Part shown: piece after piece, positions 1-8,486 of the stretch
Layout of the letters: each line of letters starts with the position of its first letter
Position numbering within the stretch: position 1 is the first letter of the stretch
Assembly: GCF_002243515.1 (NCBI RefSeq)
Contig: NZ_CP022657.1
Coordinates: 3,373,001 to 3,437,000 of the forward strand
Origin: Tumebacillus algifaecis
Lineage (GTDB): Bacteria; Bacillota; Bacilli; Tumebacillales; Tumebacillaceae
Reading direction: 5' to 3'
DNA length: 64,000 nt
The notes under the pieces: model-generated
Seen by the model: the letters and a program-made list of their open reading frames with translations, nothing else
Told to the model about the DNA's origin: nothing
Databases searched by the model: none
Position numbers and translations under genes: made by a program

Positions 1-1844
1 AGAGATTGAATGATTGACTTCACACGATTCATTTCGTCATATGCCGCCTGCATTCCTTCTGTGTCGCCTCGATTTCCATAATCGATCATCTGCCGTTCAT
101 AACGTTTCATTTCCAATTGCAAATGATACACCTTGATGCATTGGATATATTCGTGTACCAGTGCATCGACACGATCGGAGCGCCGATCTAAATGGTCCGC
201 TTCCATCATGAGTGCAGTGGACAGCTTTAACAACTCGCGATCCTCTAAGCCGCTGATGAACAGCGACGGGTTCGCTTGGGTGTGTTCTGCATAGTAGGCG
301 TAAAGATGGGCGGCAAGCGCCCCGTGCTCATCCACAGAAAATTCATCAGCCAACGCGTATTGAACTTGTCTTGCTACCCCTTCATCGATTAACATATAAG
401 TAAGGAGTTTCCGCTCTGCGTTGATATGAGCCGGCAACAATTTTCCTGTGCCTGCAAAGCTCACTTCACCCGCATTATTTCTATTAGTATTCCACTTCCT
501 GTCAGGTTTATCCCCCGCAGGAGGGCTTTTCTTCGCGAGCAGAAGTTCCTTCTCCAACGCCTCTTTCGGGTAGCCGAACTCTTCACTCAGTTCACGAAGT
601 AACGTTTCCAGTTCAATAGGTGAGTTGACCTGAACGAGCAGTTTGTGAATCACTTCTTTGATGTAATCTTCCTTGCCTGTTTGTGTGCCAAGGTTGAACT
701 CTTTTCGAAGCGAATGCATGCGAAACGCCGTCATCGAGCTTGAGTTGTCGAGCACGACACGGACGAACGCATCTTTACCATACTTCCTCAGAAAATCATC
801 CGGGTCCAATCCATCAGGGATGGTGGCGACCCTTGCTTTGACTGCTGCACCAGATTCTTTGATGACTTCGGACGATCGAAGGGCTGCTTTCTGACCGGCA
901 GCGTCACCGTCGTACATCATGACGATCTCTTCCACATTGCGTTGCAACAAGCGAACTTGGTCGTTGGTCAAGGCGGTTCCCAAGGCGGCGACCGTATTTG
1001 GCATGCCGTGCTGGAATGCCATGATCACATCCATGTAGCCTTCTAACAGGATGACCCGTCCTTCTTGGCGCATCACGGGTCTGGCCCGATGCAAATTGTA
1101 GAGATGGCGTCCTTTTGAAAACAACGGCGTCTCCGGAGAGTTGAGGTACTTGGGCTCCCCTTTTTCGAGAATCCGTCCGCCAAATCCAATCACCTGTCCC
1201 TGCCCGTCATGGATCGGAAACATCACACGATAGCGGAACTTGTCGTAGTATCTGCCTTTATATTTCTCGCTTTGCGACAATAAACCTGCTTCGACGAGCA
1301 AATCTTCGGCAAATCCACGCTTCTTAAGGAACTTAACGAGCACATCCCAATCGTTCGGTGCATAGCCAAGCTGGAACGTCTCGATGATCGTCTTGGTGAT
1401 CCCGCGCGATTCGAGATACTGAAGCCCCGGCAGCCCTGCATCTGTGTTCATCAGGATGTGGTGATAGTATTTTGCCGCCAAATCATGGGCGCGAAACATC
1501 TCCTTGCGCCGCTTGTACTCAGGCGAATCGATGTCTTCCAACTCTTCGACAGGAAGCGCGATGTTAGCCCGCTTGGCCAGTTGCTCCACCGCTTCGAAAA
1601 ACGTGATCCCTTCCTTATCCATCAGGAAAGAGAAGAGGTTGCCGCTCGCTCCGCAGCCAAAACAATGGTAAAGCTGTTTGTCTTGCGAGACGGAAAAAGA
1701 CGGCGATTTCTCATTGTGGAAAGGACAGCAACCCATATACCCGCGGCCGCTCTTCTTCAGAGGCACAAATTCACCGACCACATCGACAATGTCGAAGTGC
1801 TGACGTACTCGTTCGATGATTTCCTCAGGCAGACGCTTTTTCAT
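1..1844 (-). CDS. dnaG: DNA primase DnaG (3' end beyond window)
   Basis: Makes the RNA primers for DNA replication and works with the replicative helicase. The ATG at 1844 reads MKKRLPEEIIERV and follows GAGGGTGATG. A CHC2 zinc ribbon is visible (C40, H43, C61, C64), then the Toprim catalytic core with LLEGYMDV and MMYDGDAAGQKA. About 614 codons lie in the window and the frame is still open at base 1, close to the usual family length of about 600, so only a few residues can be missing. The last visible part corresponds to the C-terminal helicase-binding region. In Bacilli the next gene is normally the major sigma factor, which is not visible here. A terminator separates it from the ppdK-ppsR-ccpN group upstream, so it should have its own promoter between 1845 and 2237; I could not identify that promoter with confidence. 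Confidence 0.97.
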   Translation of the reverse strand, partial: MKKRLPEEIIERVRQHFDIVDVVGEFVPLKKSGRGYMGCCPFHNEKSPSFSVSQDKQLYHCFGCGASGNLFSFLMDKEGITFFEAVEQLAKRANIALPVEELEDIDSPEYKRRKEMFRAHDLAAKYYHHILMNTDAGLPGLQYLESRGITKTIIETFQLGYAPNDWDVLVKFLKKRGFAEDLLVEAGLLSQSEKYKGRYYDKFRYRVMFPIHDGQGQVIGFGGRILEKGEPKYLNSPETPLFSKGRHLYNLHRARPVMRQEGRVILLEGYMDVIMAFQHGMPNTVAALGTALTNDQVRLLQRNVEEIVMMYDGDAAGQKAALRSSEVIKESGAAVKARVATIPDGLDPDDFLRKYGKDAFVRVVLDNSSSMTAFRMHSLRKEFNLGTQTGKEDYIKEVIHKLLVQVNSPIELETLLRELSEEFGYPKEALEKELLLAKKSPPAGDKPDRKWNTNRNNAGEVSFAGTGKLLPAHINAERKLLTYMLIDEGVARQVQYALADEFSVDEHGALAAHLYAYYAEHTQANPSLFISGLEDRELLKLSTALMMEADHLDRRSDRVDALVHEYIQCIKVYHLQLEMKRYERQMIDYGNRGDTEGMQAAYDEMNRVKSIIQS

Positions 1845-2237
1845 ACGACATCACCCTCGTCTGTCATTGAGTACGTAAAATATTCGCCAACATTCAACAA
1901 TCTCCTTCTGTTCGTCTCCTACAAAATCGAGCGCACAGAATCGTGTACCAAGGCAAAGTTATTCTACGAGGTGTTGTGATTTCCTTCTGAAAAAACCTCA
2001 ATCAGACATGTTTCGACAAAAAATCTTCCTACCTAAGAACGATTTGTCATAAGCCTCCAAAGTACGTCCCTAGTATAGACTCGCTTCTACAAAAATATTC
2101 CGCTTTGAACAGCATCTTGGGTGATTTGTCAAGAGAAAAAACGATATTTCTTAAATATGTACGCCTCTTTCGCAAAAAAATCCTTCCAACTTACCCCTCC
2201 TCAATACTTTGACACAAAAAATTCACAACATCGAGAA
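1845..2237. other. dnaG upstream region with possible 9-codon leader ORF
   Basis: About 390 bases with no convincing normal-sized gene on either strand. On the minus strand, 1893 to 1864 encodes a 9-residue peptide (MLANILRTQ, then TGA) behind a good ribosome site, AAGGAGA, with 8 bases of spacing, and it ends about 20 bases before the dnaG start. It may be a translated leader or chance. No remnant of the missing C-terminal part of the upstream PPDK could be read here, and the stretch is too short to hold one. Confidence 0.35.
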
Positions 2238-2264
2238 AAACCCCTGAACGAATCGCAGGGGTTT
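2238..2264 (-). terminator. Rho-independent terminator after the ppdK-like gene
   Basis: Perfect stem AAACCCCTG/CAGGGGTTT with a 9-base loop, followed on the minus strand by a T-rich run. It overlaps the stop codon of the PPDK-like gene and closes the ccpN-ppsR-ppdK group. Confidence 0.8.
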
Positions 2265-3708
2265 ATCCTTGTTTTTCAGCGTTCAACCAGGCGCGAAAAA
2301 CGGCGACTTCTGGCAGAAGTTCAGGCTCGGTCAATGGCAATGCGCCTGCATAGACACACCCCGACTCCCCGTCAAGAGTCAGCAGTTCGCCCTCCGCGAA
2401 GGTGTGGTGACCAATCTGGATCGTTCGCCGTTTTAGGTCGATCGAGATCGCCGCACACCCGACGATGCAAGGTACGCCAAGTGGTCTGGCCGTGACTGCC
2501 GCGTGCGAGGTCGAGCCGCCAAAGGCGGTGAGGATACCACTCGCTACTGTCATCGCCTCATAATCGTTCGGGTCGGTCTCGCGCCGGACGAGCAATACCG
2601 AATGTCCGGCCCGGCTCTTGGTAAGCGCAGTTTCGCTGTCGAGCGCGATGGCGCCGACCACAGCGCCATGCACGACCGGAATGCCACTCGCCAGCGGAAC
2701 TGCCACTGCTGTGCGGTCAAGACGAAGATGCAGCAGTTGCTGGAATGCATCGCTCTCGACGCGCTGTAGAGCGATCCGTCTGTCCACCAGACCTGCGCGC
2801 ACCAGATCGACGGCGATTTTCACAGCCGCTTCGGTCGTGCGTTTGCCATCCCGCGTTTGCAGGAGGAAAAGAATTCCTTGCTGGACAGTAAATTCGATCT
2901 CCTGCATATCTTGGTAATGTGCTTCCACGTGAGCTACGGTCGCAACAAGCTCCGCGTACACGTCAGGCATCCGCTCTTCTAACAACTCGATGCCATGCGG
3001 AGTAACCATACCCGACACCACATCGTCACCTTGAGCTCCCAGCAGCGTTTCGCCGTATAACGCTGGTGCACCGGTCGATGGATGGCGTGAAAACACCACA
3101 CCAGATGCCGATCGCGTTCCCAGATTGCCAAACACCATCTCCTGCACATTCGCCGCCGTAAACAATTGATCGGAGATGCCGTGTATGCGTCGATACACCA
3201 CAGCTCTGCGGTTGTTCCACGAGGCGAACACCGCCGCCACAGCGCGAAGCAACTGCTCTTTCGGATCGTTTGGGATCACATCGGTGGCAATGGTCCGATA
3301 CATCTGTTGAAAGCGGCGGTAACAGTCTGCTGCAAATTCAGCGTCACTCGTCCGTTCAGCCAATCCTTGCACGACCGCATCATTCAGCCCGAGGTTGAGA
3401 ATCGTGTCCATCATGCCGGGCATCGATTCGGGGCTGCCGGAGCGAATCGCGAGCAGAAGCGGGTTGGACGGGTCGCCAAACCGTTTGCCCGTCCGACATT
3501 CCAACTCGCCAAGCGCGGCGAAGAGATGCTCTTCAATGTCCGACGTCAGTACCTCCCCTGCCTCATAAAAAGCACGGCACGCTTCTGTCGTCAACGTGAA
3601 ACCGTCTGGCACGCGGCAGCCCAGTCGCATCAGATCTGCCAAGCGAGCCCCTTTGTTGCCGAGCAGACAGGCTTGATCGATGCTGCCTTCTGCAAAGCTT
3701 ACGATCAC
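2263..3708 (-). CDS. ppdK: Pyruvate phosphate dikinase lacking the C-terminal PEP/pyruvate barrel
   Basis: PPDK interconverts ATP, Pi and pyruvate with AMP, PPi and PEP by relaying phosphate through a swivelling histidine. This 481-residue protein has the N-terminal nucleotide-binding part ([37 protein letters not shown]...[10 protein letters not shown]) and the phospho-histidine domain [15 protein letters not shown] with His402 and regulatory Thr400. It then stops, whereas full PPDK runs to about 870 residues with a TIM-barrel that binds PEP/pyruvate. The stop coincides with a terminator and only about 400 bases remain before dnaG, so the barrel is truly absent here rather than split by a frameshift. 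It overlaps ppsR, whose product regulates PPDK at the Thr next to the His. It may work with a barrel encoded elsewhere or have a changed reaction; this is inference. Confidence 0.85.
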   Translation of the reverse strand: MIVSFAEGSIDQACLLGNKGARLADLMRLGCRVPDGFTLTTEACRAFYEAGEVLTSDIEEHLFAALGELECRTGKRFGDPSNPLLLAIRSGSPESMPGMMDTILNLGLNDAVVQGLAERTSDAEFAADCYRRFQQMYRTIATDVIPNDPKEQLLRAVAAVFASWNNRRAVVYRRIHGISDQLFTAANVQEMVFGNLGTRSASGVVFSRHPSTGAPALYGETLLGAQGDDVVSGMVTPHGIELLEERMPDVYAELVATVAHVEAHYQDMQEIEFTVQQGILFLLQTRDGKRTTEAAVKIAVDLVRAGLVDRRIALQRVESDAFQQLLHLRLDRTAVAVPLASGIPVVHGAVVGAIALDSETALTKSRAGHSVLLVRRETDPNDYEAMTVASGILTAFGGSTSHAAVTARPLGVPCIVGCAAISIDLKRRTIQIGHHTFAEGELLTLDGESGCVYAGALPLTEPELLPEVAVFRAWLNAEKQG

Positions 3709-4517
3709 GATCTGCGGCTCCCCCGCTTAATCTGATCCAAGATGATGCTCGCCGTCTCCTCGACCGCTTTGTTCGAAACATCGATCATCGGGCAGCCGAT
3801 CTTTTTCATGATCCGCTCCGCATACTCCAGTTCCAACTTGATCCGTTCAAACGCGGCGTAGTTCGCCTCTTCTCGCAATCCCAGCGCCTTCAAACGCTCC
3901 GTGCGGATCAGATTGAGCTCGCCCACCGAGATCGTCAAGCCGATCACTTTATGCGGCGACACCTCAAACAATTCCTCTGGCGGTTCTACCTCCGGCACCA
4001 GCGGCACGTTCGCCGCTTTCAGCCGCTTGTGGGCCAAGAACATCGACAGCGGTGTTTTCGATGTACGCGAAACACCGATCAAAATCACATCGGCGCGCAA
4101 CAGACCGCGCGGGTCCTTGCCATCATCGTACTTGACAGCAAACTCGATCGCTTCCACACGGCGGAAATACTCATCGTCCAGCTGATGCAACAAGCCTGGG
4201 CGATTCTTCGGCTCCGCTTGAAAGTTTGACTGAAAGGCGGACACCATCGGCCCCATGATATCGACAGCCGTCACACCATGCTCCTGCGCCTCTCGCACCA
4301 GTCCTTCTTTTAATTCCGGAATGACCAGCGTATAGGCGATCAATGCCCCAATCTCCTTGGCCGCCTGCACCGTCTCCCGAATCGGTTCCATATCATCCAC
4401 GTAGGAAATCCGTCTGATCTCAGCACGGCTCCCGTTAAATTGGCTAGCGGCGGCACGCACCACAAATTCGGCCGTCTCGCCAACAGAGTCAGAGATTACA
4501 TACACGATCGGCGTCAT
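3705..4517 (-). CDS. ppsR: PpsR/PDRP: ADP-dependent kinase and Pi-dependent phosphorylase of PPDK/PEP synthase
   Basis: DUF299 family regulator (YqfL in Bacillus) that switches PPDK or PEP synthase off and on by phosphorylating and dephosphorylating the Thr two residues before the catalytic His. The start [18 protein letters not shown] at 4517 is chosen over an ATG at 4523 because AGGAGG lies 7 bases upstream of it. The conserved N-terminal [10 protein letters not shown] and the P-loop-like [15 protein letters not shown] (about residues 148-162) are present. Length (270) is normal. The gene follows ccpN by 11 bases and overlaps the PPDK-like gene by 4 bases, so the three are co-transcribed and probably translationally coupled. 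The target Thr is preserved in the neighbouring protein. Confidence 0.95.
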   Translation of the reverse strand: MTPIVYVISDSVGETAEFVVRAAASQFNGSRAEIRRISYVDDMEPIRETVQAAKEIGALIAYTLVIPELKEGLVREAQEHGVTAVDIMGPMVSAFQSNFQAEPKNRPGLLHQLDDEYFRRVEAIEFAVKYDDGKDPRGLLRADVILIGVSRTSKTPLSMFLAHKRLKAANVPLVPEVEPPEELFEVSPHKVIGLTISVGELNLIRTERLKALGLREEANYAAFERIKLELEYAERIMKKIGCPMIDVSNKAVEETASIILDQIKRGSRRS

Positions 4518-4528
4518 GCGCATTCCTC

Positions 4529-5179
4529 CTATACTTCATTGATCTCACCAAGCTCGACAAAGATCTTGGCGATTGTTGTTTTCGTAAACCGGCCGACCAC
4601 TTCCAATTGCTTGCCCGCATCATCGATCGGCCGCACGACCGGGATTGAGTCGATCGCATAGTCGATCAAGCGCTTTGCCGCTTCATACACGCTGTCCTCT
4701 GGTGCCAGCGTCACGATGTTCGGCATCCGCGTCATCGTCAGCGACACTGGCACTTTATGCGTGTCCTGATTGCCGATCGCCACCTTCAGCAAATCCTTGC
4801 GTGAGATGACACCCGACAAGATGCCTTGCTCTTTCACCACAAAAATACTGCCCACATCTTCCATAAACATCATAACGATCGCATCGTAGACGGACGCGTC
4901 TTCGTTGATTACGACTGGAACAGATTTGTACTGCTTCACTTGTAGTTTGCGGAGCTGTTCTCCAAAAATCTGGCCGGATTTTTTTCCGGCGTAAAAATAC
5001 CCGACACGCGGTCTAGCTTCTAAGAAACCGGCCATCGTCAAAATCGCCAGATCTGGACGCAGTGTCGCTCTGGTCAGTCCCAGTTTATCTGCGATCTGCT
5101 CACCTGTGATCGGCCCTTCTTCGCGCACGATCTCAAGGATTTGTCCTTGGCGTTTGGTCAGATCGATGGTGTCCACCAC
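4529..5179 (-). CDS. ccpN: CcpN: transcriptional repressor of gluconeogenesis genes (HTH + CBS pair)
   Basis: Glucose-dependent repressor of gluconeogenic genes (gapB and pckA in Bacillus subtilis). The N-terminal winged helix contains [20 protein letters not shown] and is followed by [11 protein letters not shown] and two CBS domains, the usual CcpN layout. The GTG at 5179 gives [18 protein letters not shown] and 216 residues, close to the B. subtilis protein; a TTG at 5212 would add eleven residues but has no ribosome site. The gene heads an operon with ppsR and the PPDK-like gene, consistent with control of the PEP/pyruvate node. A sigma-A-like promoter and a perfect palindrome lie just upstream, so self-control is plausible. 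Confidence 0.93.
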   Translation of the reverse strand: MVDTIDLTKRQGQILEIVREEGPITGEQIADKLGLTRATLRPDLAILTMAGFLEARPRVGYFYAGKKSGQIFGEQLRKLQVKQYKSVPVVINEDASVYDAIVMMFMEDVGSIFVVKEQGILSGVISRKDLLKVAIGNQDTHKVPVSLTMTRMPNIVTLAPEDSVYEAAKRLIDYAIDSIPVVRPIDDAGKQLEVVGRFTKTTIAKIFVELGEINEV

Positions 5180-5225
5180 CTTTTTATCGCTCGAATGAAA
5201 TGTGACATACAATATCGTGATAATC

Positions 5226-5268
5226 GTACTATATAGTACATCTTATTATTGTAACATCGGTGTGACAA
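5226..5268 (-). promoter_or_regulatory. ccpN promoter with GTACTATATAGTAC palindrome at the start site
   Basis: On the minus strand TTGTCA (5268-5263), a 17-base spacer and TAAGAT (5245-5240) form a sigma-A-type promoter. The perfect 14-base palindrome GTACTATATAGTAC (5226-5239) covers the expected transcription start. It is a good candidate operator for CcpN or another repressor; which protein binds is not shown by sequence. Confidence 0.6.
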
Positions 5269-5630
5269 GTGCTCAAACATCGTCTTTTCCATTATTGCCA
5301 CATCTCATCTGACCACGGCGAACAAAGGAACAATTTTCATCCCGTGAAACCGCACAATGCCCATTATATTAGCAACTTTGTTAGCAAAGTTGTTTGCGAT
5401 GACAGCATATGCAAAATGCATGATTGGTGCAAGCGAAATTGTGTACACAAAACGGCCACTGCTCCTTTCGGAGTTGCGGCCGTTTTGCTTTCGTTTCCTA
5501 ATAAATACCCTATGTAGCAGGTCTGTCATTGTTACCTTCGAAAGAATTAGGGAGTTCAAAATGTGTATAGAGGGTTCACTTTCTGCCAAGGGGGTTCAAG
5601 GTTAGATATGCGAATGTACTATTTTGGGTT
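5269..5630. other. Intergenic stretch without a supported gene; two hairpins
   Basis: About 360 bases. Short open frames on both strands run through hairpins, lack ribosome sites and look non-coding. It holds a perfect hairpin CAACTTTG-TTAG-CAAAGTTG at 5373-5392 of unknown role and the terminator of the GNAT gene at 5449-5487. Confidence 0.6.
5449..5487 (-). terminator. Terminator after the GNAT gene
   Basis: Stem AAAACGGCC/GGCCGTTTT with an inner CTCC/GGAG element, A- and T-rich on both sides, so it could work in either direction. On the minus strand it lies downstream of the acetyltransferase gene. Confidence 0.7.
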
Positions 5631-6137
5631 TTATCTGCACGTAATCCAATATCTTTGTACCATAAGTTCCTCGTCTGGGTCATAGATCTCGTTTTCCAGA
5701 ATACCGCCGTTTTTGCAAATGGTTTTTGCGGAGGCGATATTCCTCTTGTCGCATACGGCAAGGATTTTATCGATTCCGAGTTCTCTGGCTTTTTCGAGAG
5801 CCGCCGCAAATATTGCCGTTGCATATCCTTTCCGGCGCTGGGACGTGCGGACAGCATAACCGATGTGACCACCGAATTGCAAAAGATAGGCGTTCAGTTC
5901 ATGCTTGATACTCAAAACGCCGATTAGCCTGTTTTCGTCAAAGCACAAATAGTAAGTTTCTTTGACCATGTGTTCAGGCAGATCTTTGCCAGTCAACCTG
6001 TTCTGCATCATCGCAAGCCACGACTCGTAATCTTCAAACGCACCAAATCCAATAATATGGTCCTCGTCGTTTTTTATTTCGTCATAAAAATGTATAACGG
6101 CTTCTTTGTGTTCTGCTGACGGGAAAACTAAATTCAC
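5631..6137 (-). CDS. GNAT-family N-acetyltransferase
   Basis: A 168-residue acetyl-CoA-dependent acetyltransferase of unknown substrate. The acetyl-CoA site is visible as HIGYAVRTSQRRKGYATAIF (about residues 91-110), with the R/Q-x-x-G-x-A pattern, followed by the typical CDKRNIASAKTICKNGG helix and strand. The start is a GTG at 6137 with AAGGAGG 8 bases upstream. It is a single-gene unit between ccpN and the EamA-like gene, with its own terminator, in the stretch where glyQS stands in Bacillus. Similar stand-alone GNAT proteins act on small molecules or ribosomal proteins; nothing here tells which. Confidence 0.88.
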   Translation of the reverse strand: MNLVFPSAEHKEAVIHFYDEIKNDEDHIIGFGAFEDYESWLAMMQNRLTGKDLPEHMVKETYYLCFDENRLIGVLSIKHELNAYLLQFGGHIGYAVRTSQRRKGYATAIFAAALEKARELGIDKILAVCDKRNIASAKTICKNGGILENEIYDPDEELMVQRYWITCR

Positions 6138-6266
6138 ATTCGTCGCCTCCTTGTACTTTGGTAATAGGGCTCATATCCTCGGTAATGTTTGCACAAAAAG
6201 TTTAAATTCGGCCCGACCTGCGCATACCAAAAACAAGATCTGGTTGGCAAAGGGGGCCATTTTCAT

Positions 6267-6686
6267 ATGTCTTGGTTGATCTATGGGCTGCTGTCAGCGC
6301 TGTTCGCTTCCTTTGTGGCGATCTTGGGGAAGGTGGGGATCAAAGGCATCGACTCCAATGTGGCAACGGCTGTGCGCGCCGTGGTGATGGCTGGTGCGAC
6401 CTTGCTGTTCATCACCTGCAACGGCACGATCGGGCAGGTGCGGGACATCACTTGGAAGCCAATGATGTTTATCGTGCTCTCCGGGCTCGCTGGCGCCGCC
6501 TCTTGGATGTTTTACTTTGGTGCCTTGCAACAGGCGGCCGCTTCCAAAGTGGCACCAATCGACCGCCTGAGCATCGTGTTCACGCTGATTCTCGCCGCCA
6601 TTTTCTTGAAAGAGAAAGTGACGCTCGGTATCGCGGCAGGCTGTGTCCTTATTGTGGTCGGTTCCATCCTGATCGTCAAGGCGTAG
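6267..6686 (+). CDS. EamA-domain small membrane transporter (single DMT unit)
   Basis: A 139-residue integral membrane protein with four to five hydrophobic segments, corresponding to a single EamA unit; full drug/metabolite transporters contain two such units in about 300 residues. Motifs are the N-terminal SALFASFVAILGKVGIKG and the C-terminal DRLSIVFTLILAAIFLKEKVT, both typical of the family. The ATG at 6267 is preferred because AAAGGGGG stands 10 bases upstream; a longer frame begins at 6189 without a ribosome site. Single-unit forms probably pair as dimers (family knowledge). Substrate unknown. The next gene is lgt on the same strand. Confidence 0.9.
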   Translation: MSWLIYGLLSALFASFVAILGKVGIKGIDSNVATAVRAVVMAGATLLFITCNGTIGQVRDITWKPMMFIVLSGLAGAASWMFYFGALQQAAASKVAPIDRLSIVFTLILAAIFLKEKVTLGIAAGCVLIVVGSILIVKA

Positions 6687-6778
6687 TGTAAGTAGACACA
6701 CCTTCCTTTCTGCTTCAAGGTCGGCTACAATATTTCTATGATACTGAGCTGATCAGGCACATGAGGAGGAAATGCGCA

Positions 6779-7588
6779 GTGCATCAAATCTTATTTTATA
6801 TCGGAGACTACCCGATTCGGGCCTACGGTACGATCGTCGCAATCTCCATCTTGCTTGCGATCGGCATGGCCAGCTATATGGCCAAACAGGAGCGCAAGTA
6901 TGAAGATCATGTCTCGGGGATGGCGATCTGGGCCATCATCGGATCGCTGATCGGTGCGCGGCTGTGGCAAGTGTTCTTTTTCGAATGGGACATGTATTCA
7001 CAGAATCTCGGTGAAATTTTTGCGATCTGGAACGGCGGCATGTCGATCCAAGGTGGTCTGGTCGGCGGCTTTATCGGCGGGGGCTTGTACACGTGGCGCA
7101 ACAAGATCCTCTTCTGGGAATTTGCTGACATTGTCGCACCTGGCATTATTTTGGGACAAGCGATCGGCCGAATCGCCTGTTTCATGAACGGCGATGCGTT
7201 CGGCTCGCCGACGGGCAGTGACTTTGGCCTCGTCTATCCGGAAGGCACGTTCGCCTATGCCACCTACGGCTCACAGCCGCTCTGGCCCGCTGAGGTATGG
7301 GAAGGCCAATGGGATCTGATCGTGTTAGCGCTGTTGTTCTTGATCAAAATGCGCGGAGTTCCGACCGGTTACCTGTTCTTGTTGTACAACATCCTGTACT
7401 CGGTTGGCCGTTTTGCGCTAGAATTCCTGCGCGGTGACTCCGATCGGTTTGCCGGACTGACCGCAGCGCAATGGACAAGCTTGTCAGTCGTAGTGATTGC
7501 GCTGTTGTTCATGGTGTATCTGCGCTTCCGCCCAGCCAAAACGAGTGAACCAAGGCCGGTTCAATCCGAACCGACCGCAACCTCATAA
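6779..7588 (+). CDS. lgt: Prolipoprotein diacylglyceryl transferase Lgt
   Basis: First enzyme of lipoprotein maturation: it moves diacylglycerol from phosphatidylglycerol to the lipobox cysteine of prelipoproteins in the membrane. The family signature is clear: IGSLIGARLWQVFF, the GGMSIQGGLVGG segment, and GQAIGRIACFMNGDAFG with its essential Arg and Asn, then FALEFLRGD near the end. Seven hydrophobic segments can be counted. The GTG at 6779 (MHQILFYIGDYPIRAYG) is preferred, because the GAGGAGGAAA ribosome site would otherwise lie inside a coding region begun by the ATG at 6761. A terminator follows. At least one lipoprotein substrate is encoded in this window (44238). Confidence 0.96.
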   Translation: MHQILFYIGDYPIRAYGTIVAISILLAIGMASYMAKQERKYEDHVSGMAIWAIIGSLIGARLWQVFFFEWDMYSQNLGEIFAIWNGGMSIQGGLVGGFIGGGLYTWRNKILFWEFADIVAPGIILGQAIGRIACFMNGDAFGSPTGSDFGLVYPEGTFAYATYGSQPLWPAEVWEGQWDLIVLALLFLIKMRGVPTGYLFLLYNILYSVGRFALEFLRGDSDRFAGLTAAQWTSLSVVVIALLFMVYLRFRPAKTSEPRPVQSEPTATS

Positions 7589-7592
7589 AAAG

Positions 7593-7624
7593 AAAAGTGG
7601 CATCCCTTGGGGATGTCACTTTTT
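7593..7624 (+). terminator. Terminator after lgt
   Basis: Stem AAAGTGGCATCCC paired with GGGATGTCACTTT, one mismatch, then a T run. It is also A-rich on the left and may serve the small convergent gene on the minus strand. Confidence 0.8.
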
Positions 7625-7631
7625 CGTTCAA

Positions 7632-7814
7632 TTAGGTATCCGCTTCTTCCACAGAGTCCGAATCCTCCGCAACAGTTTCGGTCCCTTTCACTTGCTGGAG
7701 GAGTCCTCGCATCGTGTCGGTCATCTGCTCTGGCTTCAGGTGGGACATCATCGTCTCGATCATCTCTCGTTTCGAATCCGCGTCCAATTTTAAGCCCAAA
7801 CGCTTGCGCTCCAA
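7632..7814 (-). CDS. Small acidic protein of unknown function
   Basis: A 60-residue open frame converging on lgt. It contains DADSKREMIETMMSHLKPEQM and an acidic tail rich in E, D and S. Methionine-rich amphipathic helices suggest a real small cytosolic protein, but I do not recognise a family. The start is uncertain: the frame has a TTG at 7814, while AAAGGAG lies about 15 bases upstream and is better spaced for a GTG at 7824 in another frame. A shared terminator lies at its 3' end. Confidence 0.4.
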   Translation of the reverse strand: MERKRLGLKLDADSKREMIETMMSHLKPEQMTDTMRGLLQQVKGTETVAEDSDSVEEADT

Positions 7815-7894
7815 GTAGGGCCACCCCCTCTCCTTTCTACTAGCAATATGCGCACGCCCGACTTGCTGACAGGTACAGGGACACAGAACCCAGC

Positions 7895-7933
7895 AAAAAA
7901 GGCAGGTGCCGCCAACTTGCTGCGGTACCTGCC
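7895..7933 (-). terminator. Terminator after the DUF4342 gene
   Basis: Twelve-base stem GGCAGGTGCCGC/GCGGTACCTGCC with one G-T pair, followed on the minus strand by six T. Confidence 0.8.
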
Positions 7934-7973
7934 TGTTCCTGCGCTTTGACGATGCTTGTTCTATCTCCCCCGT

Positions 7974-8456
7974 TTAGGATGGGGCGACAGCGTAATTGTT
8001 TTCCTTCGTCTCATGATGCACATTCACAATGCTGGGACAATGTCCCGTATCTGCCTCTGCGACTTGTTTCATCCGCTTGTCGATGACGATCTCATAGCGT
8101 GCTGCCACCGCCGCTGCCGTCCCAACCACAGCCAGATACGGGAAGATCAACGCTCCGACAGCACCAACTGCCGCCGGAATCGTCAACACCGTCTTTCCTC
8201 CACGGATCACGCGAATCATCGACGCTTGTCCCGTTTTCACGATGTCTTGGATCTTTTCGACCAGATCCTTCCCCATCACTTGAATTCGCTCTTCCAACTG
8301 CCCGGCCACGCCGGTGTCGGCCGTTCGATTTTCCAAGTCGATGCAGGCCTGTACCACATTGCCACCGCTTTGTTGCAACACGTCATACGCCTCGCGGTAG
8401 GAAATCTGAAACCGTTTGCGCAAAATATCCACTTTTTCCAGCATTGGGTCTGCCAT
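7974..8456 (-). CDS. UBA-like plus DUF4342 protein
   Basis: A 160-residue protein with an N-terminal UBA/TS-N-like three-helix motif (EKVDILRKRFQISYREAYDVL, SGGNVVQACIDLE) as in elongation factor Ts, then a DUF4342 part with a hydrophobic hairpin (TIPAAVGAVGALIFPYLAVVG, about residues 95-115) and a short tail. The ATG at 8456 is chosen because GGAGGAG sits 8 bases upstream; a GTG at 8465 would overlap that site. Function is unknown; proteins of this kind are common in Firmicutes. It lies 30 bases downstream of recO on the same strand and ends in a strong terminator, so it is probably the last gene of the era-recO transcript. Confidence 0.8.
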   Translation of the reverse strand: MADPMLEKVDILRKRFQISYREAYDVLQQSGGNVVQACIDLENRTADTGVAGQLEERIQVMGKDLVEKIQDIVKTGQASMIRVIRGGKTVLTIPAAVGAVGALIFPYLAVVGTAAAVAARYEIVIDKRMKQVAEADTGHCPSIVNVHHETKENNYAVAPS

Positions 8457-8486
8457 CGTCCTCACTCCTCCACAAACCAGCTTCGA

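Noticed and set aside
5213-5630. T-box leader or tRNA gene upstream of ccpN
   Set aside because: No T-box sequence TGGNACCGCG or cloverleaf could be read; the region has only two simple hairpins.
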